DNA from: Periplaneta americana
Taxonomy: Eukaryota > Arthropoda > Insecta > Blattodea > Blattidae
DNA: 64,000 nt
Direction: 5' to 3'
NCBI RefSeq assembly: GCF_040183065.1
Contig: NC_091125.1
Span: 112,244,121 to 112,308,120 of the forward strand
The translations under genes and the position numbers were made by a program. Positions 31,130-41,395 of this stretch are shown here, piece after piece; the first letter of the stretch is position 1, and every line of letters begins with the position of its first letter. The notes under the pieces are model-generated. The model was not told the origin of the DNA and searched no databases. It saw only the letters and a program-made list of their open reading frames with translations.

Positions 31130-31395
31130 TAATGCCTCTGATTGAGGTTCTGGCTGATATGTGCATCTATTATCAGGCAGTACATCTCACTTGACGATAT
31201 GTGTCAGAGGAAAAAGAATTGTATGCATCTGACGTTTGATTAATGTAATATGTAGCTAGTCGGGGATGTATGCAATTGAGGGGGAAAGGACTAGCCGCCC
31301 TACCCCATTATCTCCTGGCCTAGTTGCCTCATAAGTGATGAGTTCTTGGTATCACTTGTGAGGTTCAGACCTGTCTTCCTAAACAACAATAGTAG
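31130..31395 (+). mobile_element. Retroposon 3' region (family R4)
   Basis: Contains TGCCTCTGATTGAGGTTCTG, CCTGGCCTAGTTGCCTCATA, GAGGTTCAGACCTGTCTTC and ends CTAAACAACAATAG. The minus-strand sequence at 33713-33822 has the same blocks in the same order, so this is a dispersed family with an AAC-type tail. Class not known to me. Confidence 0.55.
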
Positions 31396-31407
31396 TAATT
31401 AACACGC

Positions 31408-31408
<1 letters not shown>

Positions 31409-31459
<51 letters not shown>

Positions 31460-31470
31460 CAACAACATTA
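31409..31470. repeat. (AAT)n/(AAC)n microsatellite
   Basis: AAT array followed by four AAC units. 31470-32260 contains a further short AAC-rich stretch near 31560 and no recognisable gene. Confidence 0.85.
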
Positions 31471-32261
31471 ATAACTCCAAGAATAAATTGCCTTTCTTTT
31501 TGAATTCACATTTTACTTTAACTTAGTGTATTCCGTTGTAATTAATAGGCTTAATAATAATAACAACAACAGCAACACCAACAGCAACAACTCGCAAATG
31601 TTTCTGAATACAGACTGTCTGTATCATTTAATTTATTATGCGGTCTTAACTCATGAGCAGTCGTTTCCTTTTTTATCTAATTACTTATATTATTATTTTA
31701 CTCCTGTTTGTATATTGTTTATACCTTTATTAGTTTGAATTATTGTATCTTATTTTTAAGAAATGAAAATAAATATATATAGGCTATATTTTATTACTTC
31801 TTCAAATAATAGAAATAATATATTACCAGTAAATGATAAGCATAGTAACGAGATTTCGTAGCATTTTTAGGCCTACTTAAACCGTTTTGGTCCACGGTAA
31901 AAGTTAGTATTTTACCATGGTAAAATGGTTTACGTACACACTACTACCTTTCATTTTCTAGGTTATCCAAGTGATTTTATAAACTGCTATGAAACAGCTT
32001 TACTGTGTTTATCTTTACCCCATGGAATTTCATCCTAATTAAAGCAACATTTCTACAATTTTCTTTTATAGGAATGGTGTTAAATTTCACCGGAAAAGGA
32101 GAAATTTCCGTCTTAACTTATCGTCACTAATCTGCTACCGATATGCTGTAATCGCTGTAGTCACCTGGATGCCGGATGGTGCTGTGCAACAGATGCCTCA
32201 CCCTAATGACTATACTGGAAGGGGATACTCCTCCTTACACGAGAAGCACCGTGCTTGTACA

Positions 32262-32333
32262 AGCAGAGTGGCGCAGTGGAAGCGTGCTGGGCCCATAACC
32301 CAGAGGTCCGTGGATCGAAACCACGCTCTGCTA
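32262..32333 (+). tRNA. Initiator tRNA-Met (CAT)
   Basis: A complete 72-nt cloverleaf. The acceptor stem AGCAGAG/CTCTGCT pairs perfectly, giving the A1:U72 pair typical of eukaryotic initiators. The anticodon stem CTGGG/CCCAG has the three G:C pairs of initiators around the loop CCCATAA, anticodon CAT. The T-loop is ATCGAAA with A54 in place of T54, another initiator mark. T stem CGTGG/CCACG pairs fully. A box TGGCGCAGTGG and B box GGATCGAAACC are intact. No intron and no encoded CCA. The nearest T-run downstream is at about 32370, further than usual. It stands alone, with no other tRNA near. Confidence 0.93.
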
Positions 32334-32940
32334 TAATTATTTATGTTACAACACTAATTTAATGTAACGTTTTTCAAACCCAAAATTTGTATTAAATACT
32401 AATACCGAAATTGAACATAAGTATAATTATTTATTTCGGAAAGTTTTTAACATAGTTCAAACACCCGCCATATGAACTGTTTCCTTGGCAGTTTCAACAC
32501 AACACAATTCCACAAGTAAGCATATACATGAAGTATTGCGGTGTTATAATATAACATTGATTTTAAGGCTTTCTAGGAAATAAATCTTTCAAAGGTTACA
32601 GATACCAAAAGAGGAGTTTCTATCATATCGTCTATCTGTTCGTGTACAGCGATTGATCTAAAATATTATCAGGTTTTGTTTTATATTTATACAAACTAAT
32701 CCGTTCGGAAGTTATGGATATGAATAAAAATACATTAATATTTTAAGAACAAATGATGGTGATATATTAGAAAATGGTCCTAAGCACTTGTTATTTTGCT
32801 TAGGTGAGTAAAAATTACGTAAAAATTCAATTTTTCAGTACTTTCCTTAAAAACATTACCAATGAAGTCCGATACGTTTTCTGTGGTATTAAGATCTTTG
32901 ATAAAATACAGCATAACATATCCAAATAAACAATTTTGGT
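32334..32940. other. No gene recognised
   Basis: AT-rich flank downstream of the tRNA. No coding or repeat signal seen. Confidence 0.45.
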
Positions 32941-32949
32941 AGGTTACAT

Positions 32950-33202
32950 CCTAGATCATATATACCTAGATCGCTCGGCCTTATAGGCTTTGACGGTAAC
33001 AACTTTTGTCAGGTTTACTATGCTGCCATCTAGTTGTTACATAAGGAGTCACGTCATAACTCCCATTTGAATTGCATTAGCGACTGTACTGCCATCTCGT
33101 GTTCGTTTACGGTGGATGGGTGGCGATCCTGGCGGTTGTTCTCTTCAAAGTGCTATCGATTTTTAACATAGGGATGAGCAATCTGTTATATACATGATCT
33201 GG
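32950..33202. mobile_element. TIR element (family M1), uninterrupted copy
   Basis: 253 bp in the opposite orientation to the copy at 1349-2370. Ends CCTAGATCATATATA and, complement, CCAGATCATGTATATA, with AGATYGCTC blocks just inside. Perfect 8-bp direct repeat GGTTACAT (32942-32949 and 33203-33210). The middle reads AACTCCCATTTGAATTGCAT without the LINE found in the other copy. Noncoding. Confidence 0.85.
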
Positions 33203-33558
33203 GGTTACATGAAGAAAAATAATTGAATTTTTCGAGGCAATATTTCTTTTTTGTCTTCAGACTGATGACAAAAAGTAATTCAGTTCATATTTGCTGAAAT
33301 TATTTAATTTTATGTTTATGAACAAGGCTTTAGTACAGTAGTCTATATTCTCGACGTACTTACCACAAATCAGCATTTGATGTAGTTAATATTTAAAAGA
33401 AATCAATTAATGAACGACAGTTTTTAGCAAGACCGTCTCCAGTACTCAGACCTTAATGTAGGTATCGATAGTGGCCAAAATGGCACCGGTAACGGTCCAA
33501 GCATGATTACCACATGATTTTGTTATGATGTTTTCTTGTGTTAATTACGTCGTGAAAT

Positions 33559-33712
33559 CGGCCATTCGTGTTGTGTACCGGGTTGTAATTCTAATACTGG
33601 ATCTGTGTCTCATATTTCAGTGTCTGAGTTTCCTAAAAGTACAACTTTACTACGCGACAAATGGTTCAGGTGCATAATCGTGACAATTTCCAAGTTAAGG
33701 AAATTACAGTTT
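33559..33712 (+). pseudogene. THAP-domain (P-like transposase N-terminus)
   Basis: The frame reads CCVPGCNSNTGSVSHISVSE, then FPKSTTLLRDKWFRCI. THAP zinc fingers have C-x2-4-C, then F(P)K, a Trp (R.kW...) and a distal C-x2-H; the first pair (C-V-P-G-C), FPK and the KW are present. The distal C-x2-H is lost where another repeat is inserted. THAP domains bind the ends of P-like elements. Downstream at 33860-33960 another frame has IFPIVNGDPFRIPREISNLT, which may be further coding of the same protein. Confidence 0.65.
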
Positions 33713-33822
33713 GTTGTTTAGTCAACTGTCCGAAGACAGGTTTGAACATCACAAATGATACCAACAAGGCACCACTTATGAGGCAACTAAGCCAAGAGAC
33801 TATGAGGTAGGGTGGCCAGTTC
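33713..33822 (-). mobile_element. Retroposon R4 tail inside the THAP frame
   Basis: The minus strand has the R4 blocks seen at 31130-31395: TTAGTTGCCTCATAAGTGGT, GTTCAAACCTGTCTTCGG and an ACAACAAA end. It interrupts the THAP reading frame just after the KW segment. Confidence 0.55.
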
Positions 33823-34416
33823 GTATCTTCCTAAAATGACAGTGTTACACATAAAACATTTTGAACCTAAATTAGTTATTAGGAAAAATATTTTTCCTAT
33901 CGTTAATGGTGATCCTTTTCGTATTCCTCGGGAAATTTCGAATCTTACCCATGATGCCTAAAGAATCATATTTCCTAACCAACTTTCATATGGTACTGTC
34001 AGTCATTCTAGTGCCTTGAAAGAATCCACATCAACGGAAAGGGGAACAGATGGGGAGAGAAGAATTTTTCAGGGAATGGTGTGAAATGGAAATTATTAGC
34101 ACTTTCGATCAGTTTCAAAGTGATGTTCAGGAAAGAAATGTTGTTTCATTTATGACTGTTGTTTAAGGTGACTGTTATTTTCTTAAATATGAAAGATGAC
34201 CGTGTATAAGAAATTCTGTCATTAATAACTGTACAAAGGTGTTGAACGAGAGAAAAACATTTCAAACCAATTATCGAGAAAAGTGAAAAGAAGTCATGAA
34301 AAAATAGGTCTAAACTTAAAAGTGACAAAAACATGAAGAATTGAAATTCAAGACGAATTAGGCTAAGGACCCTAGATTGTCAACATCCACCTATTAAAAA
34401 TATAAAATATAAGCTG

Positions 34417-34419
<3 letters not shown>

Positions 34420-34451
<32 letters not shown>

Positions 34452-34465
34452 GTAGTAGTAGTAGT

Positions 34466-34501
<36 letters not shown>
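34420..34501. repeat. Compound (TTA)n(TAG)n(CAG)n triplet array
   Basis: Three different triplets in succession, each derivable from its neighbour by one base change. Inside the P-like element. Confidence 0.9.
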
Positions 34502-34503
<2 letters not shown>

Positions 34504-34976
34504 GTAGTTGTATTAGTAGACTTTGTGGGCCTAATATTGGCTGACCTTGTTTAATTGTGTTATTGATTTTGAGTATGTGTTAACCTTTTGTATGCCCAAC
34601 AACTATTAGTGAATGTTTGCATATACTGCAGTAACTTATACGGAGTTCAGGGTATGATTTTCAACTTACTGAAAAGTGTTTTCAAGCTGCGACTGCACTG
34701 TCAAGTTCATAACTTCATAGCAATGTGTTTCTACTCGTACCGTATTTATCTTATTGTCTCGCCTTTGAAATTGAACTTAACATTGCTCATAAATTAACAC
34801 TGGACGCTTATTTAAGACAAAAGTAAGTAATTCAACTTCAGAAATACGAAAAATTGAAGTATTTTGACATAAAGATATGGCGGAACCATCTATATAAATG
34901 GAAATGGTTGGACCTCTACGGAGGCCATCTTTTTTCTATATTAAGGTCTGAGTATTGGAGACGGTCTTGTTTTTAG

Positions 34977-35750
34977 AACACTTATTTCAACGCGGATTAG
35001 CTCACCGCGTTAAAAAAGTTAGAGCTTTCCCTCTAGCAGGAGGCCTTTGCCCTTCGCGGGACACAATAGGCTATCTTTATCTTTTTGTCTTTATTTCAAC
35101 GTTTTTAGCTGAAGGTATCCCGAGATCTGTTACTCATCCTTAAACTTTGCTATCAATAATAAAATCTCTCATATCTCTGTTTCATGTTAAATATTATTTC
35201 TTAATCTGAGAGTACATTTGTAGCGAATAACCTATTCTTGTATTGGTCAATTTTAATTATTATACTTTCACTGTCTTGTTGCTAGATATAAGTATAGGCT
35301 ACTACAAATCTTACGCATGGTTAGATTAACCAGGGAAGAATTATGAACAGAAGGAGAAGAACTCAAAATCCTAACACGAAATGAGAACTCTTCCCTCATT
35401 GAGCAGGCCGTCTCAAAGAGACGCTAATTTCCCGCTACGTCAGATGCAGACCTCCTTGAAGCAATGTTTCCGCTTCAAGAAGTCACATGAATCGGGTTCG
35501 CTCCAGACAAAGAGATGAACGTCCTCTGAACACCCTACTAGCGTGGAAGTTCTTTCCGGCGCAAAAACGTCTGGCCACAGTAAGGCTTATTATAGGTTTT
35601 CAAAACCTCGTAAGAGTCCATTTTCTGACAGTGATGTTGATTTCCCGATAATTTGTTAATATTTTTTCAAAACTTTAATTTTAACTTCTGTTGATTTGTC
35701 TCACATTTTTTCGTAATCTAAAATGTCTACTTATTTTCCTTACTCCCTAA
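34977..35750. other. No gene recognised
   Basis: Nothing nameable apart from a GC-richer stretch at 35400-35590 without coding features. Confidence 0.45.
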
Positions 35751-35759
35751 CAGACAAGG

Positions 35760-35826
<67 letters not shown>
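35760..35826. repeat. (TTA)n microsatellite
   Basis: About 22 TTA units. Faces the array at 37021-37104 across an inverted repeat pair. Confidence 0.9.
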
Positions 35827-35827
<1 letters not shown>

Positions 35828-35867
35828 ACATCTTTACTATACAATTTCAACATTTTTACCACTCAGC

Positions 35868-37015
35868 ACTTAAGATTTGGTAAATTTGTTGTAAGGAATA
35901 TTACACTTTTACTACATCATACTACTTTTGATCAATAAAACTGTACGGAACGACGTGTTTGAACCAATCATGGCTGCGTATCCTACAATTTTTATCATCT
36001 CCCTAGCATTTGTGTCTTTGTTTGCCAACATTGTACTTTCAGTAATTGTATCTTATAAACGATTCATGTTCATTTCATCATCCTTAATTAAAACTTTTCT
36101 ATCATTTATCTTGTACGGAACGACGTGTTTGAACCAATCATGGCTGCGTATCCTACAATTTTTATCATCTCCCTAGCATTTGTGTCTTTGTTTGCCAACA
36201 TTGTACTTTCAGTAATTGTATCTTATAAACGATTCATGTTCATTTCATCATCCTTAATTAAAACTTTTCTATCATTTATCTTGTTCATATTATTTAGGTT
36301 ATGTTATAGCTTCTGCTGTATGATATTAAGGATAGTCACGTATCAGAGATTGTTTAATATATTGATAATTGAAGTGGAATTCAACTGTTTTAATAAAAAT
36401 TAAACTGAATCAACAAAGCCTTCTTGACTAGTAATCGTCCATAGAATTCAATGAAGACTGTATAATGGTTGAGTTGTTTGAACTTTTTCCACTGATAATT
36501 TTAAAAAATTGTAGCACAACGTTTCGAAAAGTGAATCTCTCTTCGACGTCAGGTGAGAACCTACTGCGAGGATCGTTACAAACAGCTAGCCTGTCTGACT
36601 GATCCTTTCATTCAGATCGAAGACTGTATAGTTGGCACAACTGGTAACAAGAGAACAGCTCATCATAACGCACTATTGCCACCTAGCGGAATATTTGTAA
36701 TGATAAGATGATATAATAATACATTTTAAAGTCTGTTTAGTGTTTCAGTATGTCAATTAATATTTTATTGTATTAGAGTACGCCTGCTTTATTTCTTCTA
36801 ATGGAGTAGTAGTCAATTAAATCCCACTTGAGTTTTGATTTTCTCTCGATAAATCAATACTTCTACTGATATTACTATAGACAACCTACCTGTATTAACT
36901 TGAAACTGTGTTGTAATTTAACCTTATTTAATGACTAGTTTCAGCATAGGCCACCTTCATAGTTTGAAATTAACAAAGGAAAGTTGTTTTTATAACAAAT
37001 TTACCAAATCTTAAG
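35868..37015. other. Inverted pair of AAGATTTGGTAAATTTGTT sequences
   Basis: CTTAAGATTTGGTAAATTTG at 35870 recurs in inverted orientation ending near 37013. Each copy borders a TTA array on its outer side. Between them lie the tandem duplication and, near 36510-36560 and 36935-36960 on the minus strand, GAAACGTT- and CTGAAACTAG-type motifs like those in Penelope-like UTRs. Possibly two oppositely oriented copies of one Penelope-like UTR; unproven. Confidence 0.35.
35943..36282. repeat. Perfect 170-bp tandem duplication
   Basis: Units 35943-36112 and 36113-36282 appear identical base for base, beginning GTACGGAACGACG. The surrounding sequence is unique, so it is two copies only. It creates two overlapping hydrophobic frames that I do not regard as genes. 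Confidence 0.9.
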
Positions 37016-37020
37016 TTATT

Positions 37021-37023
37021 TAC

Positions 37024-37083
<60 letters not shown>

Positions 37084-37104
37084 CATTATTGTTATTATTA
37101 TTAT
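37021..37104. repeat. (TTA)n microsatellite
   Basis: About 27 units with two changes near its right end; the SINE C head follows directly. Confidence 0.9.
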
Positions 37105-37358
37105 GGCGGCCGGGTAGCTCAGTTGGCTACGGACTGGAAGGTCCGGGGTTCGATCCCAGGTGGTGACAGGGTTTTTTTCTCGTTGCCAAACTTTCAGAAC
37201 GGCCCCGAGGTTCACTCAGCCTCCTATAAAATTGAGTACCGGGTCTTTCCCGGGGGTAAAAGGCGGTCAGAGCGTGGTGCCGACCACACCACCTCATTCT
37301 AGTGCACAGGTCATGGAAAGCATGGGGCAGTGCCTTCATGGCATGTTACGGGGATACC

Positions 37359-37360
<2 letters not shown>
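37105..37360 (+). mobile_element. SINE C, full length
   Basis: tRNA-derived head GGGTAGCTCAGTTGGCTACG (A box) and GGGGTTCGATCCC (B box), a body with GAGTACCGGGTCTTTCCCGG and CACCACCTCATTC, and an end GGGGATACCTTTATT leading into TTA repeats (37361-37412). TTA arrays lie on both sides. The truncated relative is at 24985-25150. Confidence 0.85.

Positions 37361-37412
<52 letters not shown>
37361..37412. repeat. (TTA)n tail of SINE C
   Basis: About 17 TTA units continuing from the SINE 3' end. Confidence 0.9.
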
Positions 37413-37413
<1 letters not shown>

Positions 37414-37723
37414 GGTCCTATTATTATTGATGTTGATGATGATAATAATAATAATGAGCTTTTTACTTTTGTGTTGTTTTTCACTTTGAGTTCTAATTTC
37501 CCTTATGTTGAATTGTTTTAATTTAATTTTGATAACCTTAATATTCATTTTGAATGTTATTGATCCTAATCTCTTTTATATTATTTTTATGTACCGAAGT
37601 ACATATGATATTTCCATGCAGATATTCTGCGTCATCTATGACGTAGTGCAGAGGGCGGCCACTAGAGGGAACCCAAGAGTTGGAGCTTAATCTGAGACGA
37701 TTCTAACCGGCGTCGGAGTTGTA

Positions 37724-37794
37724 TCCGGTGTGGCTTAGTAGATAAAGCATCAGCACGTAGAGCTGAAAACCCGGGTTCAAGTCCCGGCGCCGGA
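37724..37794 (+). other. tRNA-like cloverleaf, probable SINE head
   Basis: Seventy-one nt fold completely: acceptor TCCGGTG/CGCCGGA (one G:U), D stem GCTT/AAGC, anticodon stem TCAGC/GCTGA, T stem CCGGG/CCCGG. The loop ACGTAGA would give anticodon GTA, but position 33 is C instead of the near-universal U. A GGAGAGAATTTTTCTCC hairpin follows at once. The C33 and that body-like tail favour a SINE head or tRNA pseudogene over a working tRNA-Tyr, which normally has an intron. Confidence 0.5.
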
Positions 37795-38288
37795 GAGAAT
37801 TTTTCTCCGTTCCATTACTCTTTCATCATCCTAATCTCTTTTGTTGATCAAATTTACTAACGTGAGTTTTGGCTTTCAAGTAAGCTTTTAACATTTATTT
37901 TAGTTTCTAGAATTTAACATGGACGCTGATTTAGATCTTTATGCTGAAGTTGAGTTGATTTTTATTTTTACATTAACATCGACGTCGATTTTTATTCTTA
38001 TTTTTGTAGTACTGATGTTAACACTATCGTTCATTTTCACTTTCTCATTATATAGCGTGACCAGATTTCCAAAAAAAAAAAAAAAAAAAAAACGGGACAC
38101 CTATTGAAGTTGACACGAATTAACATTTTATTTAAATATTCATATTACTTATTACTTGTATTTATATAATGTCAATGAGCAATAAGGTCCAGTTTTATTT
38201 ATTTTGAAGTAATAAATACTACACTGTTTACAGTAACTAGGCCCCTCATTTTCCTCTCTCGCGTCCTAGTGATACCTTAGTTGCATAC

Positions 38289-38583
38289 TACACTCTGTTT
38301 CTGGAATCTATGGAGTAAATCGACGTATTTGGGTGCAGCCTATGACAAGCGAATGGGCGGAGGCTATCAGTATGAGTGTATATTGCGGGCTGCATCGGCT
38401 CACAGCCGCTAAGGGGTAAGATGGACTTGACAGAAGGTTATAGGCAGGGTTGGCATTTTAGACGCTTGTCTTCAATCAATGCTTTCTCCCAGAGCGGTCA
38501 TTCGAGTAGCCCCTCCACTCACCACTTGCCCAAAGAACTTGTTTCGGTTCCTATACTCCACAGATTCCAGAAACGGAGTGTAG
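38289..38583. mobile_element. TA-flanked MITE with 27-bp ends
   Basis: TACACTCTGTTTCTGGAATC at the left and, complement, TACACTCCGTTTCTGGAATC at the right; two or three mismatches in about 28 bp. If TA is the target, the ends begin CACTC. The interior is noncoding and GC-richer. Confidence 0.65.
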
Positions 38584-39041
38584 GTAGCGTTTGAGGCGAT
38601 GAGTTTACCACTTGTCCCTCTGCTCCTGTCGGCAAATAAGTGTAACTAAATTCCTTGTAGGTACTGAAATCTCCGTCTCGTGGACCTGTTTCGGCATCGG
38701 AACGATGGATTATATACATACCGAAAAGAGTGACAGAAGATTCATCGAATCATCCCTGTAATTGCGTGAAACTTTTATGATGTTCGTGATTGTTATTTTG
38801 AGCATAGTAGGGATTGTAAGAATTTTTGGTATTTTAAAATATAAAAGTCTGATATTTCTTTTCATTTCTCTCTTTAATTCCCAACATTTAAATTTAACAA
38901 GGTGGAGACTTCTTGTTAACTACCGGTACTTCACAATCGCTTCCTTATTCCATGAGGCCTAGTCTGAAGAAAACAACGCATTAATATCGAAACGATTCAC
39001 ACATCAATAGGATACTAATGAGCTGTTTGAAATTATTGTAA

Positions 39042-39044
<3 letters not shown>

Positions 39045-39106
<62 letters not shown>

Positions 39107-39107
39107 C
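39045..39107. repeat. (AAT)n microsatellite
   Basis: About 21 units; the RTE-3 fragment follows without a gap. 38584-39040 before it has a CTGAAGAAAAC...CGAAACG motif near 38962 and no gene. Confidence 0.9.
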
Positions 39108-40187
39108 ATATACTGACTTTGTTTTTGCGATCCAGCAGATAATTCAGAAAAGAAGGGAATTTAATCTCCCAACACATACATTGTTCATAGATTACGAAAA
39201 AGCCTTTGATAAGGTCTTAAGAAGCAAATTATGGAAAATATTGTATGAAGAAGGATATCCCAAACATTTGGTAAATATCATAAAAAGCTTATATGAGACA
39301 AAAATATTGATAAGAGTAGGCAAGCAGATAAGCAATTCAGTAATAGTAAACCAAGGTGTCAAGCAAGGTTGCCCGCTATCCCCAACATTATTTAATATAT
39401 ACCTCAATAAAGCCATAGGAGAATGGCAGAATAAAATAGCATTTGGTATAAATTTAGGAACAACTGTATTAAATACAATGTTTTTTGCCGATGATCAAAT
39501 ATTGATAGCAGAATCTGAGGATGATCTACAAATGGCAACTTACCAGCTCCAGCTAATAACAGAAGGATATAATCTAAAAATTTCTAATAACAAAACTAAA
39601 ACAAAGGCTTTCAGAGGGCTTAACCATAGGCGATATAAAATAGTTATTAATCAAGGAACTATAGAACAGATATATTCTTTTAACTACTTAGGCTCCAATA
39701 TATCTTATTTGGGTGAACAGGATATTAACATTAAGTTGAGCAAATTCCAACAGATGTGTGGAACAATAAGAAGAAATTTAAGAAATAAAACACAGCGCTC
39801 AACACAATTAAAATTTTACAAAAACCTAGCAGTTCCATTATTAACTTACGGCTCAGAAAACTAGTCATTAACCACGCATCAAAAAGAAAAATTCAAGTAA
39901 GTGAAATGAAGTTCCTACGAGGTGTTCCCGGTTATACTTTATTGGATCGTCAAAGAAATGAAAATACCCGACAATTATTAAATATTTTTAATTTAGAAGA
40001 AAAGATTAAAAATCAGAAACAAAATTGGTACCAACATATTACAAGAATAACTAATGATAGATTATCAAAATAAATTATGGATTATGCACCAACAGGATAT
40101 AGAAATGTCGGAAGACCGAAAATAAGATGGACAGATGATTTAAACCTTGAAAAGGGAACAGGCCAATAGGCCTAACCCCTGTAACTA
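39108..40187 (+). mobile_element. RTE-3 LINE, 5'-truncated
   Basis: Coding starts with TDFVFAIQQIIQKRREFNL and includes the whole RT palm in the 39181-39864 frame. After 39864 it continues with stops and shifts through LDRQRNENTRQLLNIFNLEE, NWYQHITRITNDRL and YRNVGRPKIRWTDDL to about 40160. It lies between two AAT arrays. The GRPK.RW.DD end is the RTE-clade hallmark. Confidence 0.85.
39181..39864 (+). CDS. RTE-3 reverse transcriptase palm (227 aa, partial)
   Basis: The most complete RT core in the window. Motif A is FIDYEKAFDKV (residues 2-12) with the first catalytic Asp. Motif B is NQGVKQGCPLSPTLFNIYLN (about 58-77). Motif C is MFFADDQILIAE (about 100-111), with both Asp residues intact. 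SNNKTKTKAFRG and FNYLGSNISY follow as the thumb region. The natural start lies upstream, as the same frame has RREFNLPTHTL before it. A stop at 39862 and later frameshifts make it inactive. The endonuclease domain is missing. Confidence 0.8.
   Translation: MFIDYEKAFDKVLRSKLWKILYEEGYPKHLVNIIKSLYETKILIRVGKQISNSVIVNQGVKQGCPLSPTLFNIYLNKAIGEWQNKIAFGINLGTTVLNTMFFADDQILIAESEDDLQMATYQLQLITEGYNLKISNNKTKTKAFRGLNHRRYKIVINQGTIEQIYSFNYLGSNISYLGEQDINIKLSKFQQMCGTIRRNLRNKTQRSTQLKFYKNLAVPLLTYGSEN

Positions 40188-40271
<84 letters not shown>
40188..40271. repeat. (AAT)n microsatellite, RTE-3 tail
   Basis: About 27 units directly following the RTE-3 3' end. Confidence 0.9.
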
Positions 40272-40273
<2 letters not shown>

Positions 40274-40308
40274 TGCTAGCCGCTTGACCATCGAGGATTG
40301 ATTGAATG

Positions 40309-40790
40309 ATTGATTTATTTATTTATTTATTTATTCATTCATTTATTCATTTATTTATTTATTCTGGTGTAGTTAAGGCCATCAGGCCTTCTCTTCCACA
40401 ACACCAGGAATACAAATACAACAATAGAAATAAACAGAAAAAATACATTATATACAAAGTAAAGCTACACAAGAAATACAGAGAGAGAGAAAAAAACCAC
40501 TATAAACAAAGTAAAGCCACACAAAAATATAAACAGGTTGCAGTCACACAAACTTTAAATGAGTGATTAAGTATCATAATTAATTGTATCCTAACTAATT
40601 AAATAACATAAACAAAAAACTTGCAATTTTAATCTAGATTAAAAAAGAGCAAAAAAACACAAATCAATACTTCTAGCAATACCTAAAAACATTAACTAAG
40701 ACAAAATTTTCCAATTTAATTTTGAATTGTGATAAAGTCCAGCAGTCCCTGGTGCGCTAGGTTTAGTGCAGCTGGTAGTAAATATTCTGT
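40309..40790 (-). mobile_element. LINE 3' end (family L3), third copy
   Basis: A (TTTA)/(TTCA) array at 40309-40362 is the complement of the tail. Then comes the family hairpin AAGGCCATCAGGCCTT (40376-40391) and an A/C-rich UTR. Near 40690-40750 the minus strand has LSQFKIKLENFVL, a plausible LINE C-terminus. 40790-41390 may be more of the same, but I cannot confirm it. Confidence 0.5.
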
Positions 40791-41395
40791 AACCTCAGCT
40801 ATCACAACAGTGCTATACACCGCAATACAAGTTTATCAATACTGAAGATAATTCAACTTCCTGCAATAAGCATCGCCAAGTGAAACGGATAATATACGTC
40901 TTCTCCCTCTAAAACTTACTAGCGACTCTCTTACTGCAGTTGAAACTTTTCAAAACCTTTGACTTAAACTTAACTCTCGCTAGAAGACGCTGAACATACG
41001 ACCGTCTTATTTCATTGTGTACCTTAGCCACAGGATTCGGCACGATTCTAACAGGGTGCTAGGAACTTCACGCCACTTCTGTCGTGTCCACATGTACCGT
41101 GCGGATAAAGGCGAACATTTGCTATACGCCCGCCGTGTTCATAAAATAGGTAATGTGAGGAAATAATACACAAATATCCAATTTGCTAACCGTAATAATT
41201 TAGTTCGCCTATTTTCAGTTTTTTAATGGTGACTATGCAACAAAACTCGTTGTACAGAGTGGTTATTTCAGTCAAATTCCATAACACAGATGCAACGAAA
41301 CTTTAAGAGAATTTACAATACGCGATTTGCACCTTCTAGACGCGATAGTAATAATATACGTAGACTTTATTAAACACGAACAGTTCCAACATATA

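Larger units (their letters stand above)
33428..34969 (+). mobile_element. P-like element with THAP relic
   Basis: 1542 bp. The 33-bp ends (CAAGACCGTCTCCAGTACTC and, complement, CAAGACCGTCTCCAATACTC) differ at two positions. A perfect 7-bp direct repeat TTTTTAG flanks it (33421-33427, 34970-34976). A THAP-type zinc finger is encoded at 33559-33700. CA-starting ends plus a THAP protein suggest the P-element superfamily; the usual P duplication is 8 bp, so 7 bp is notable. The transposase core is not recognisable, so it is a nonautonomous or decayed copy. A retroposon scrap (33713-33822) and triplet repeats (34420-34501) lie inside. Confidence 0.75.

Noticed and set aside
36125-36403. Hydrophobic 92-aa ORF and its upstream twin at 35928
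   Set aside because: T-rich DNA gives hydrophobic frames by chance; the twin comes from the 170-bp duplication, and no splice or family signal supports it.
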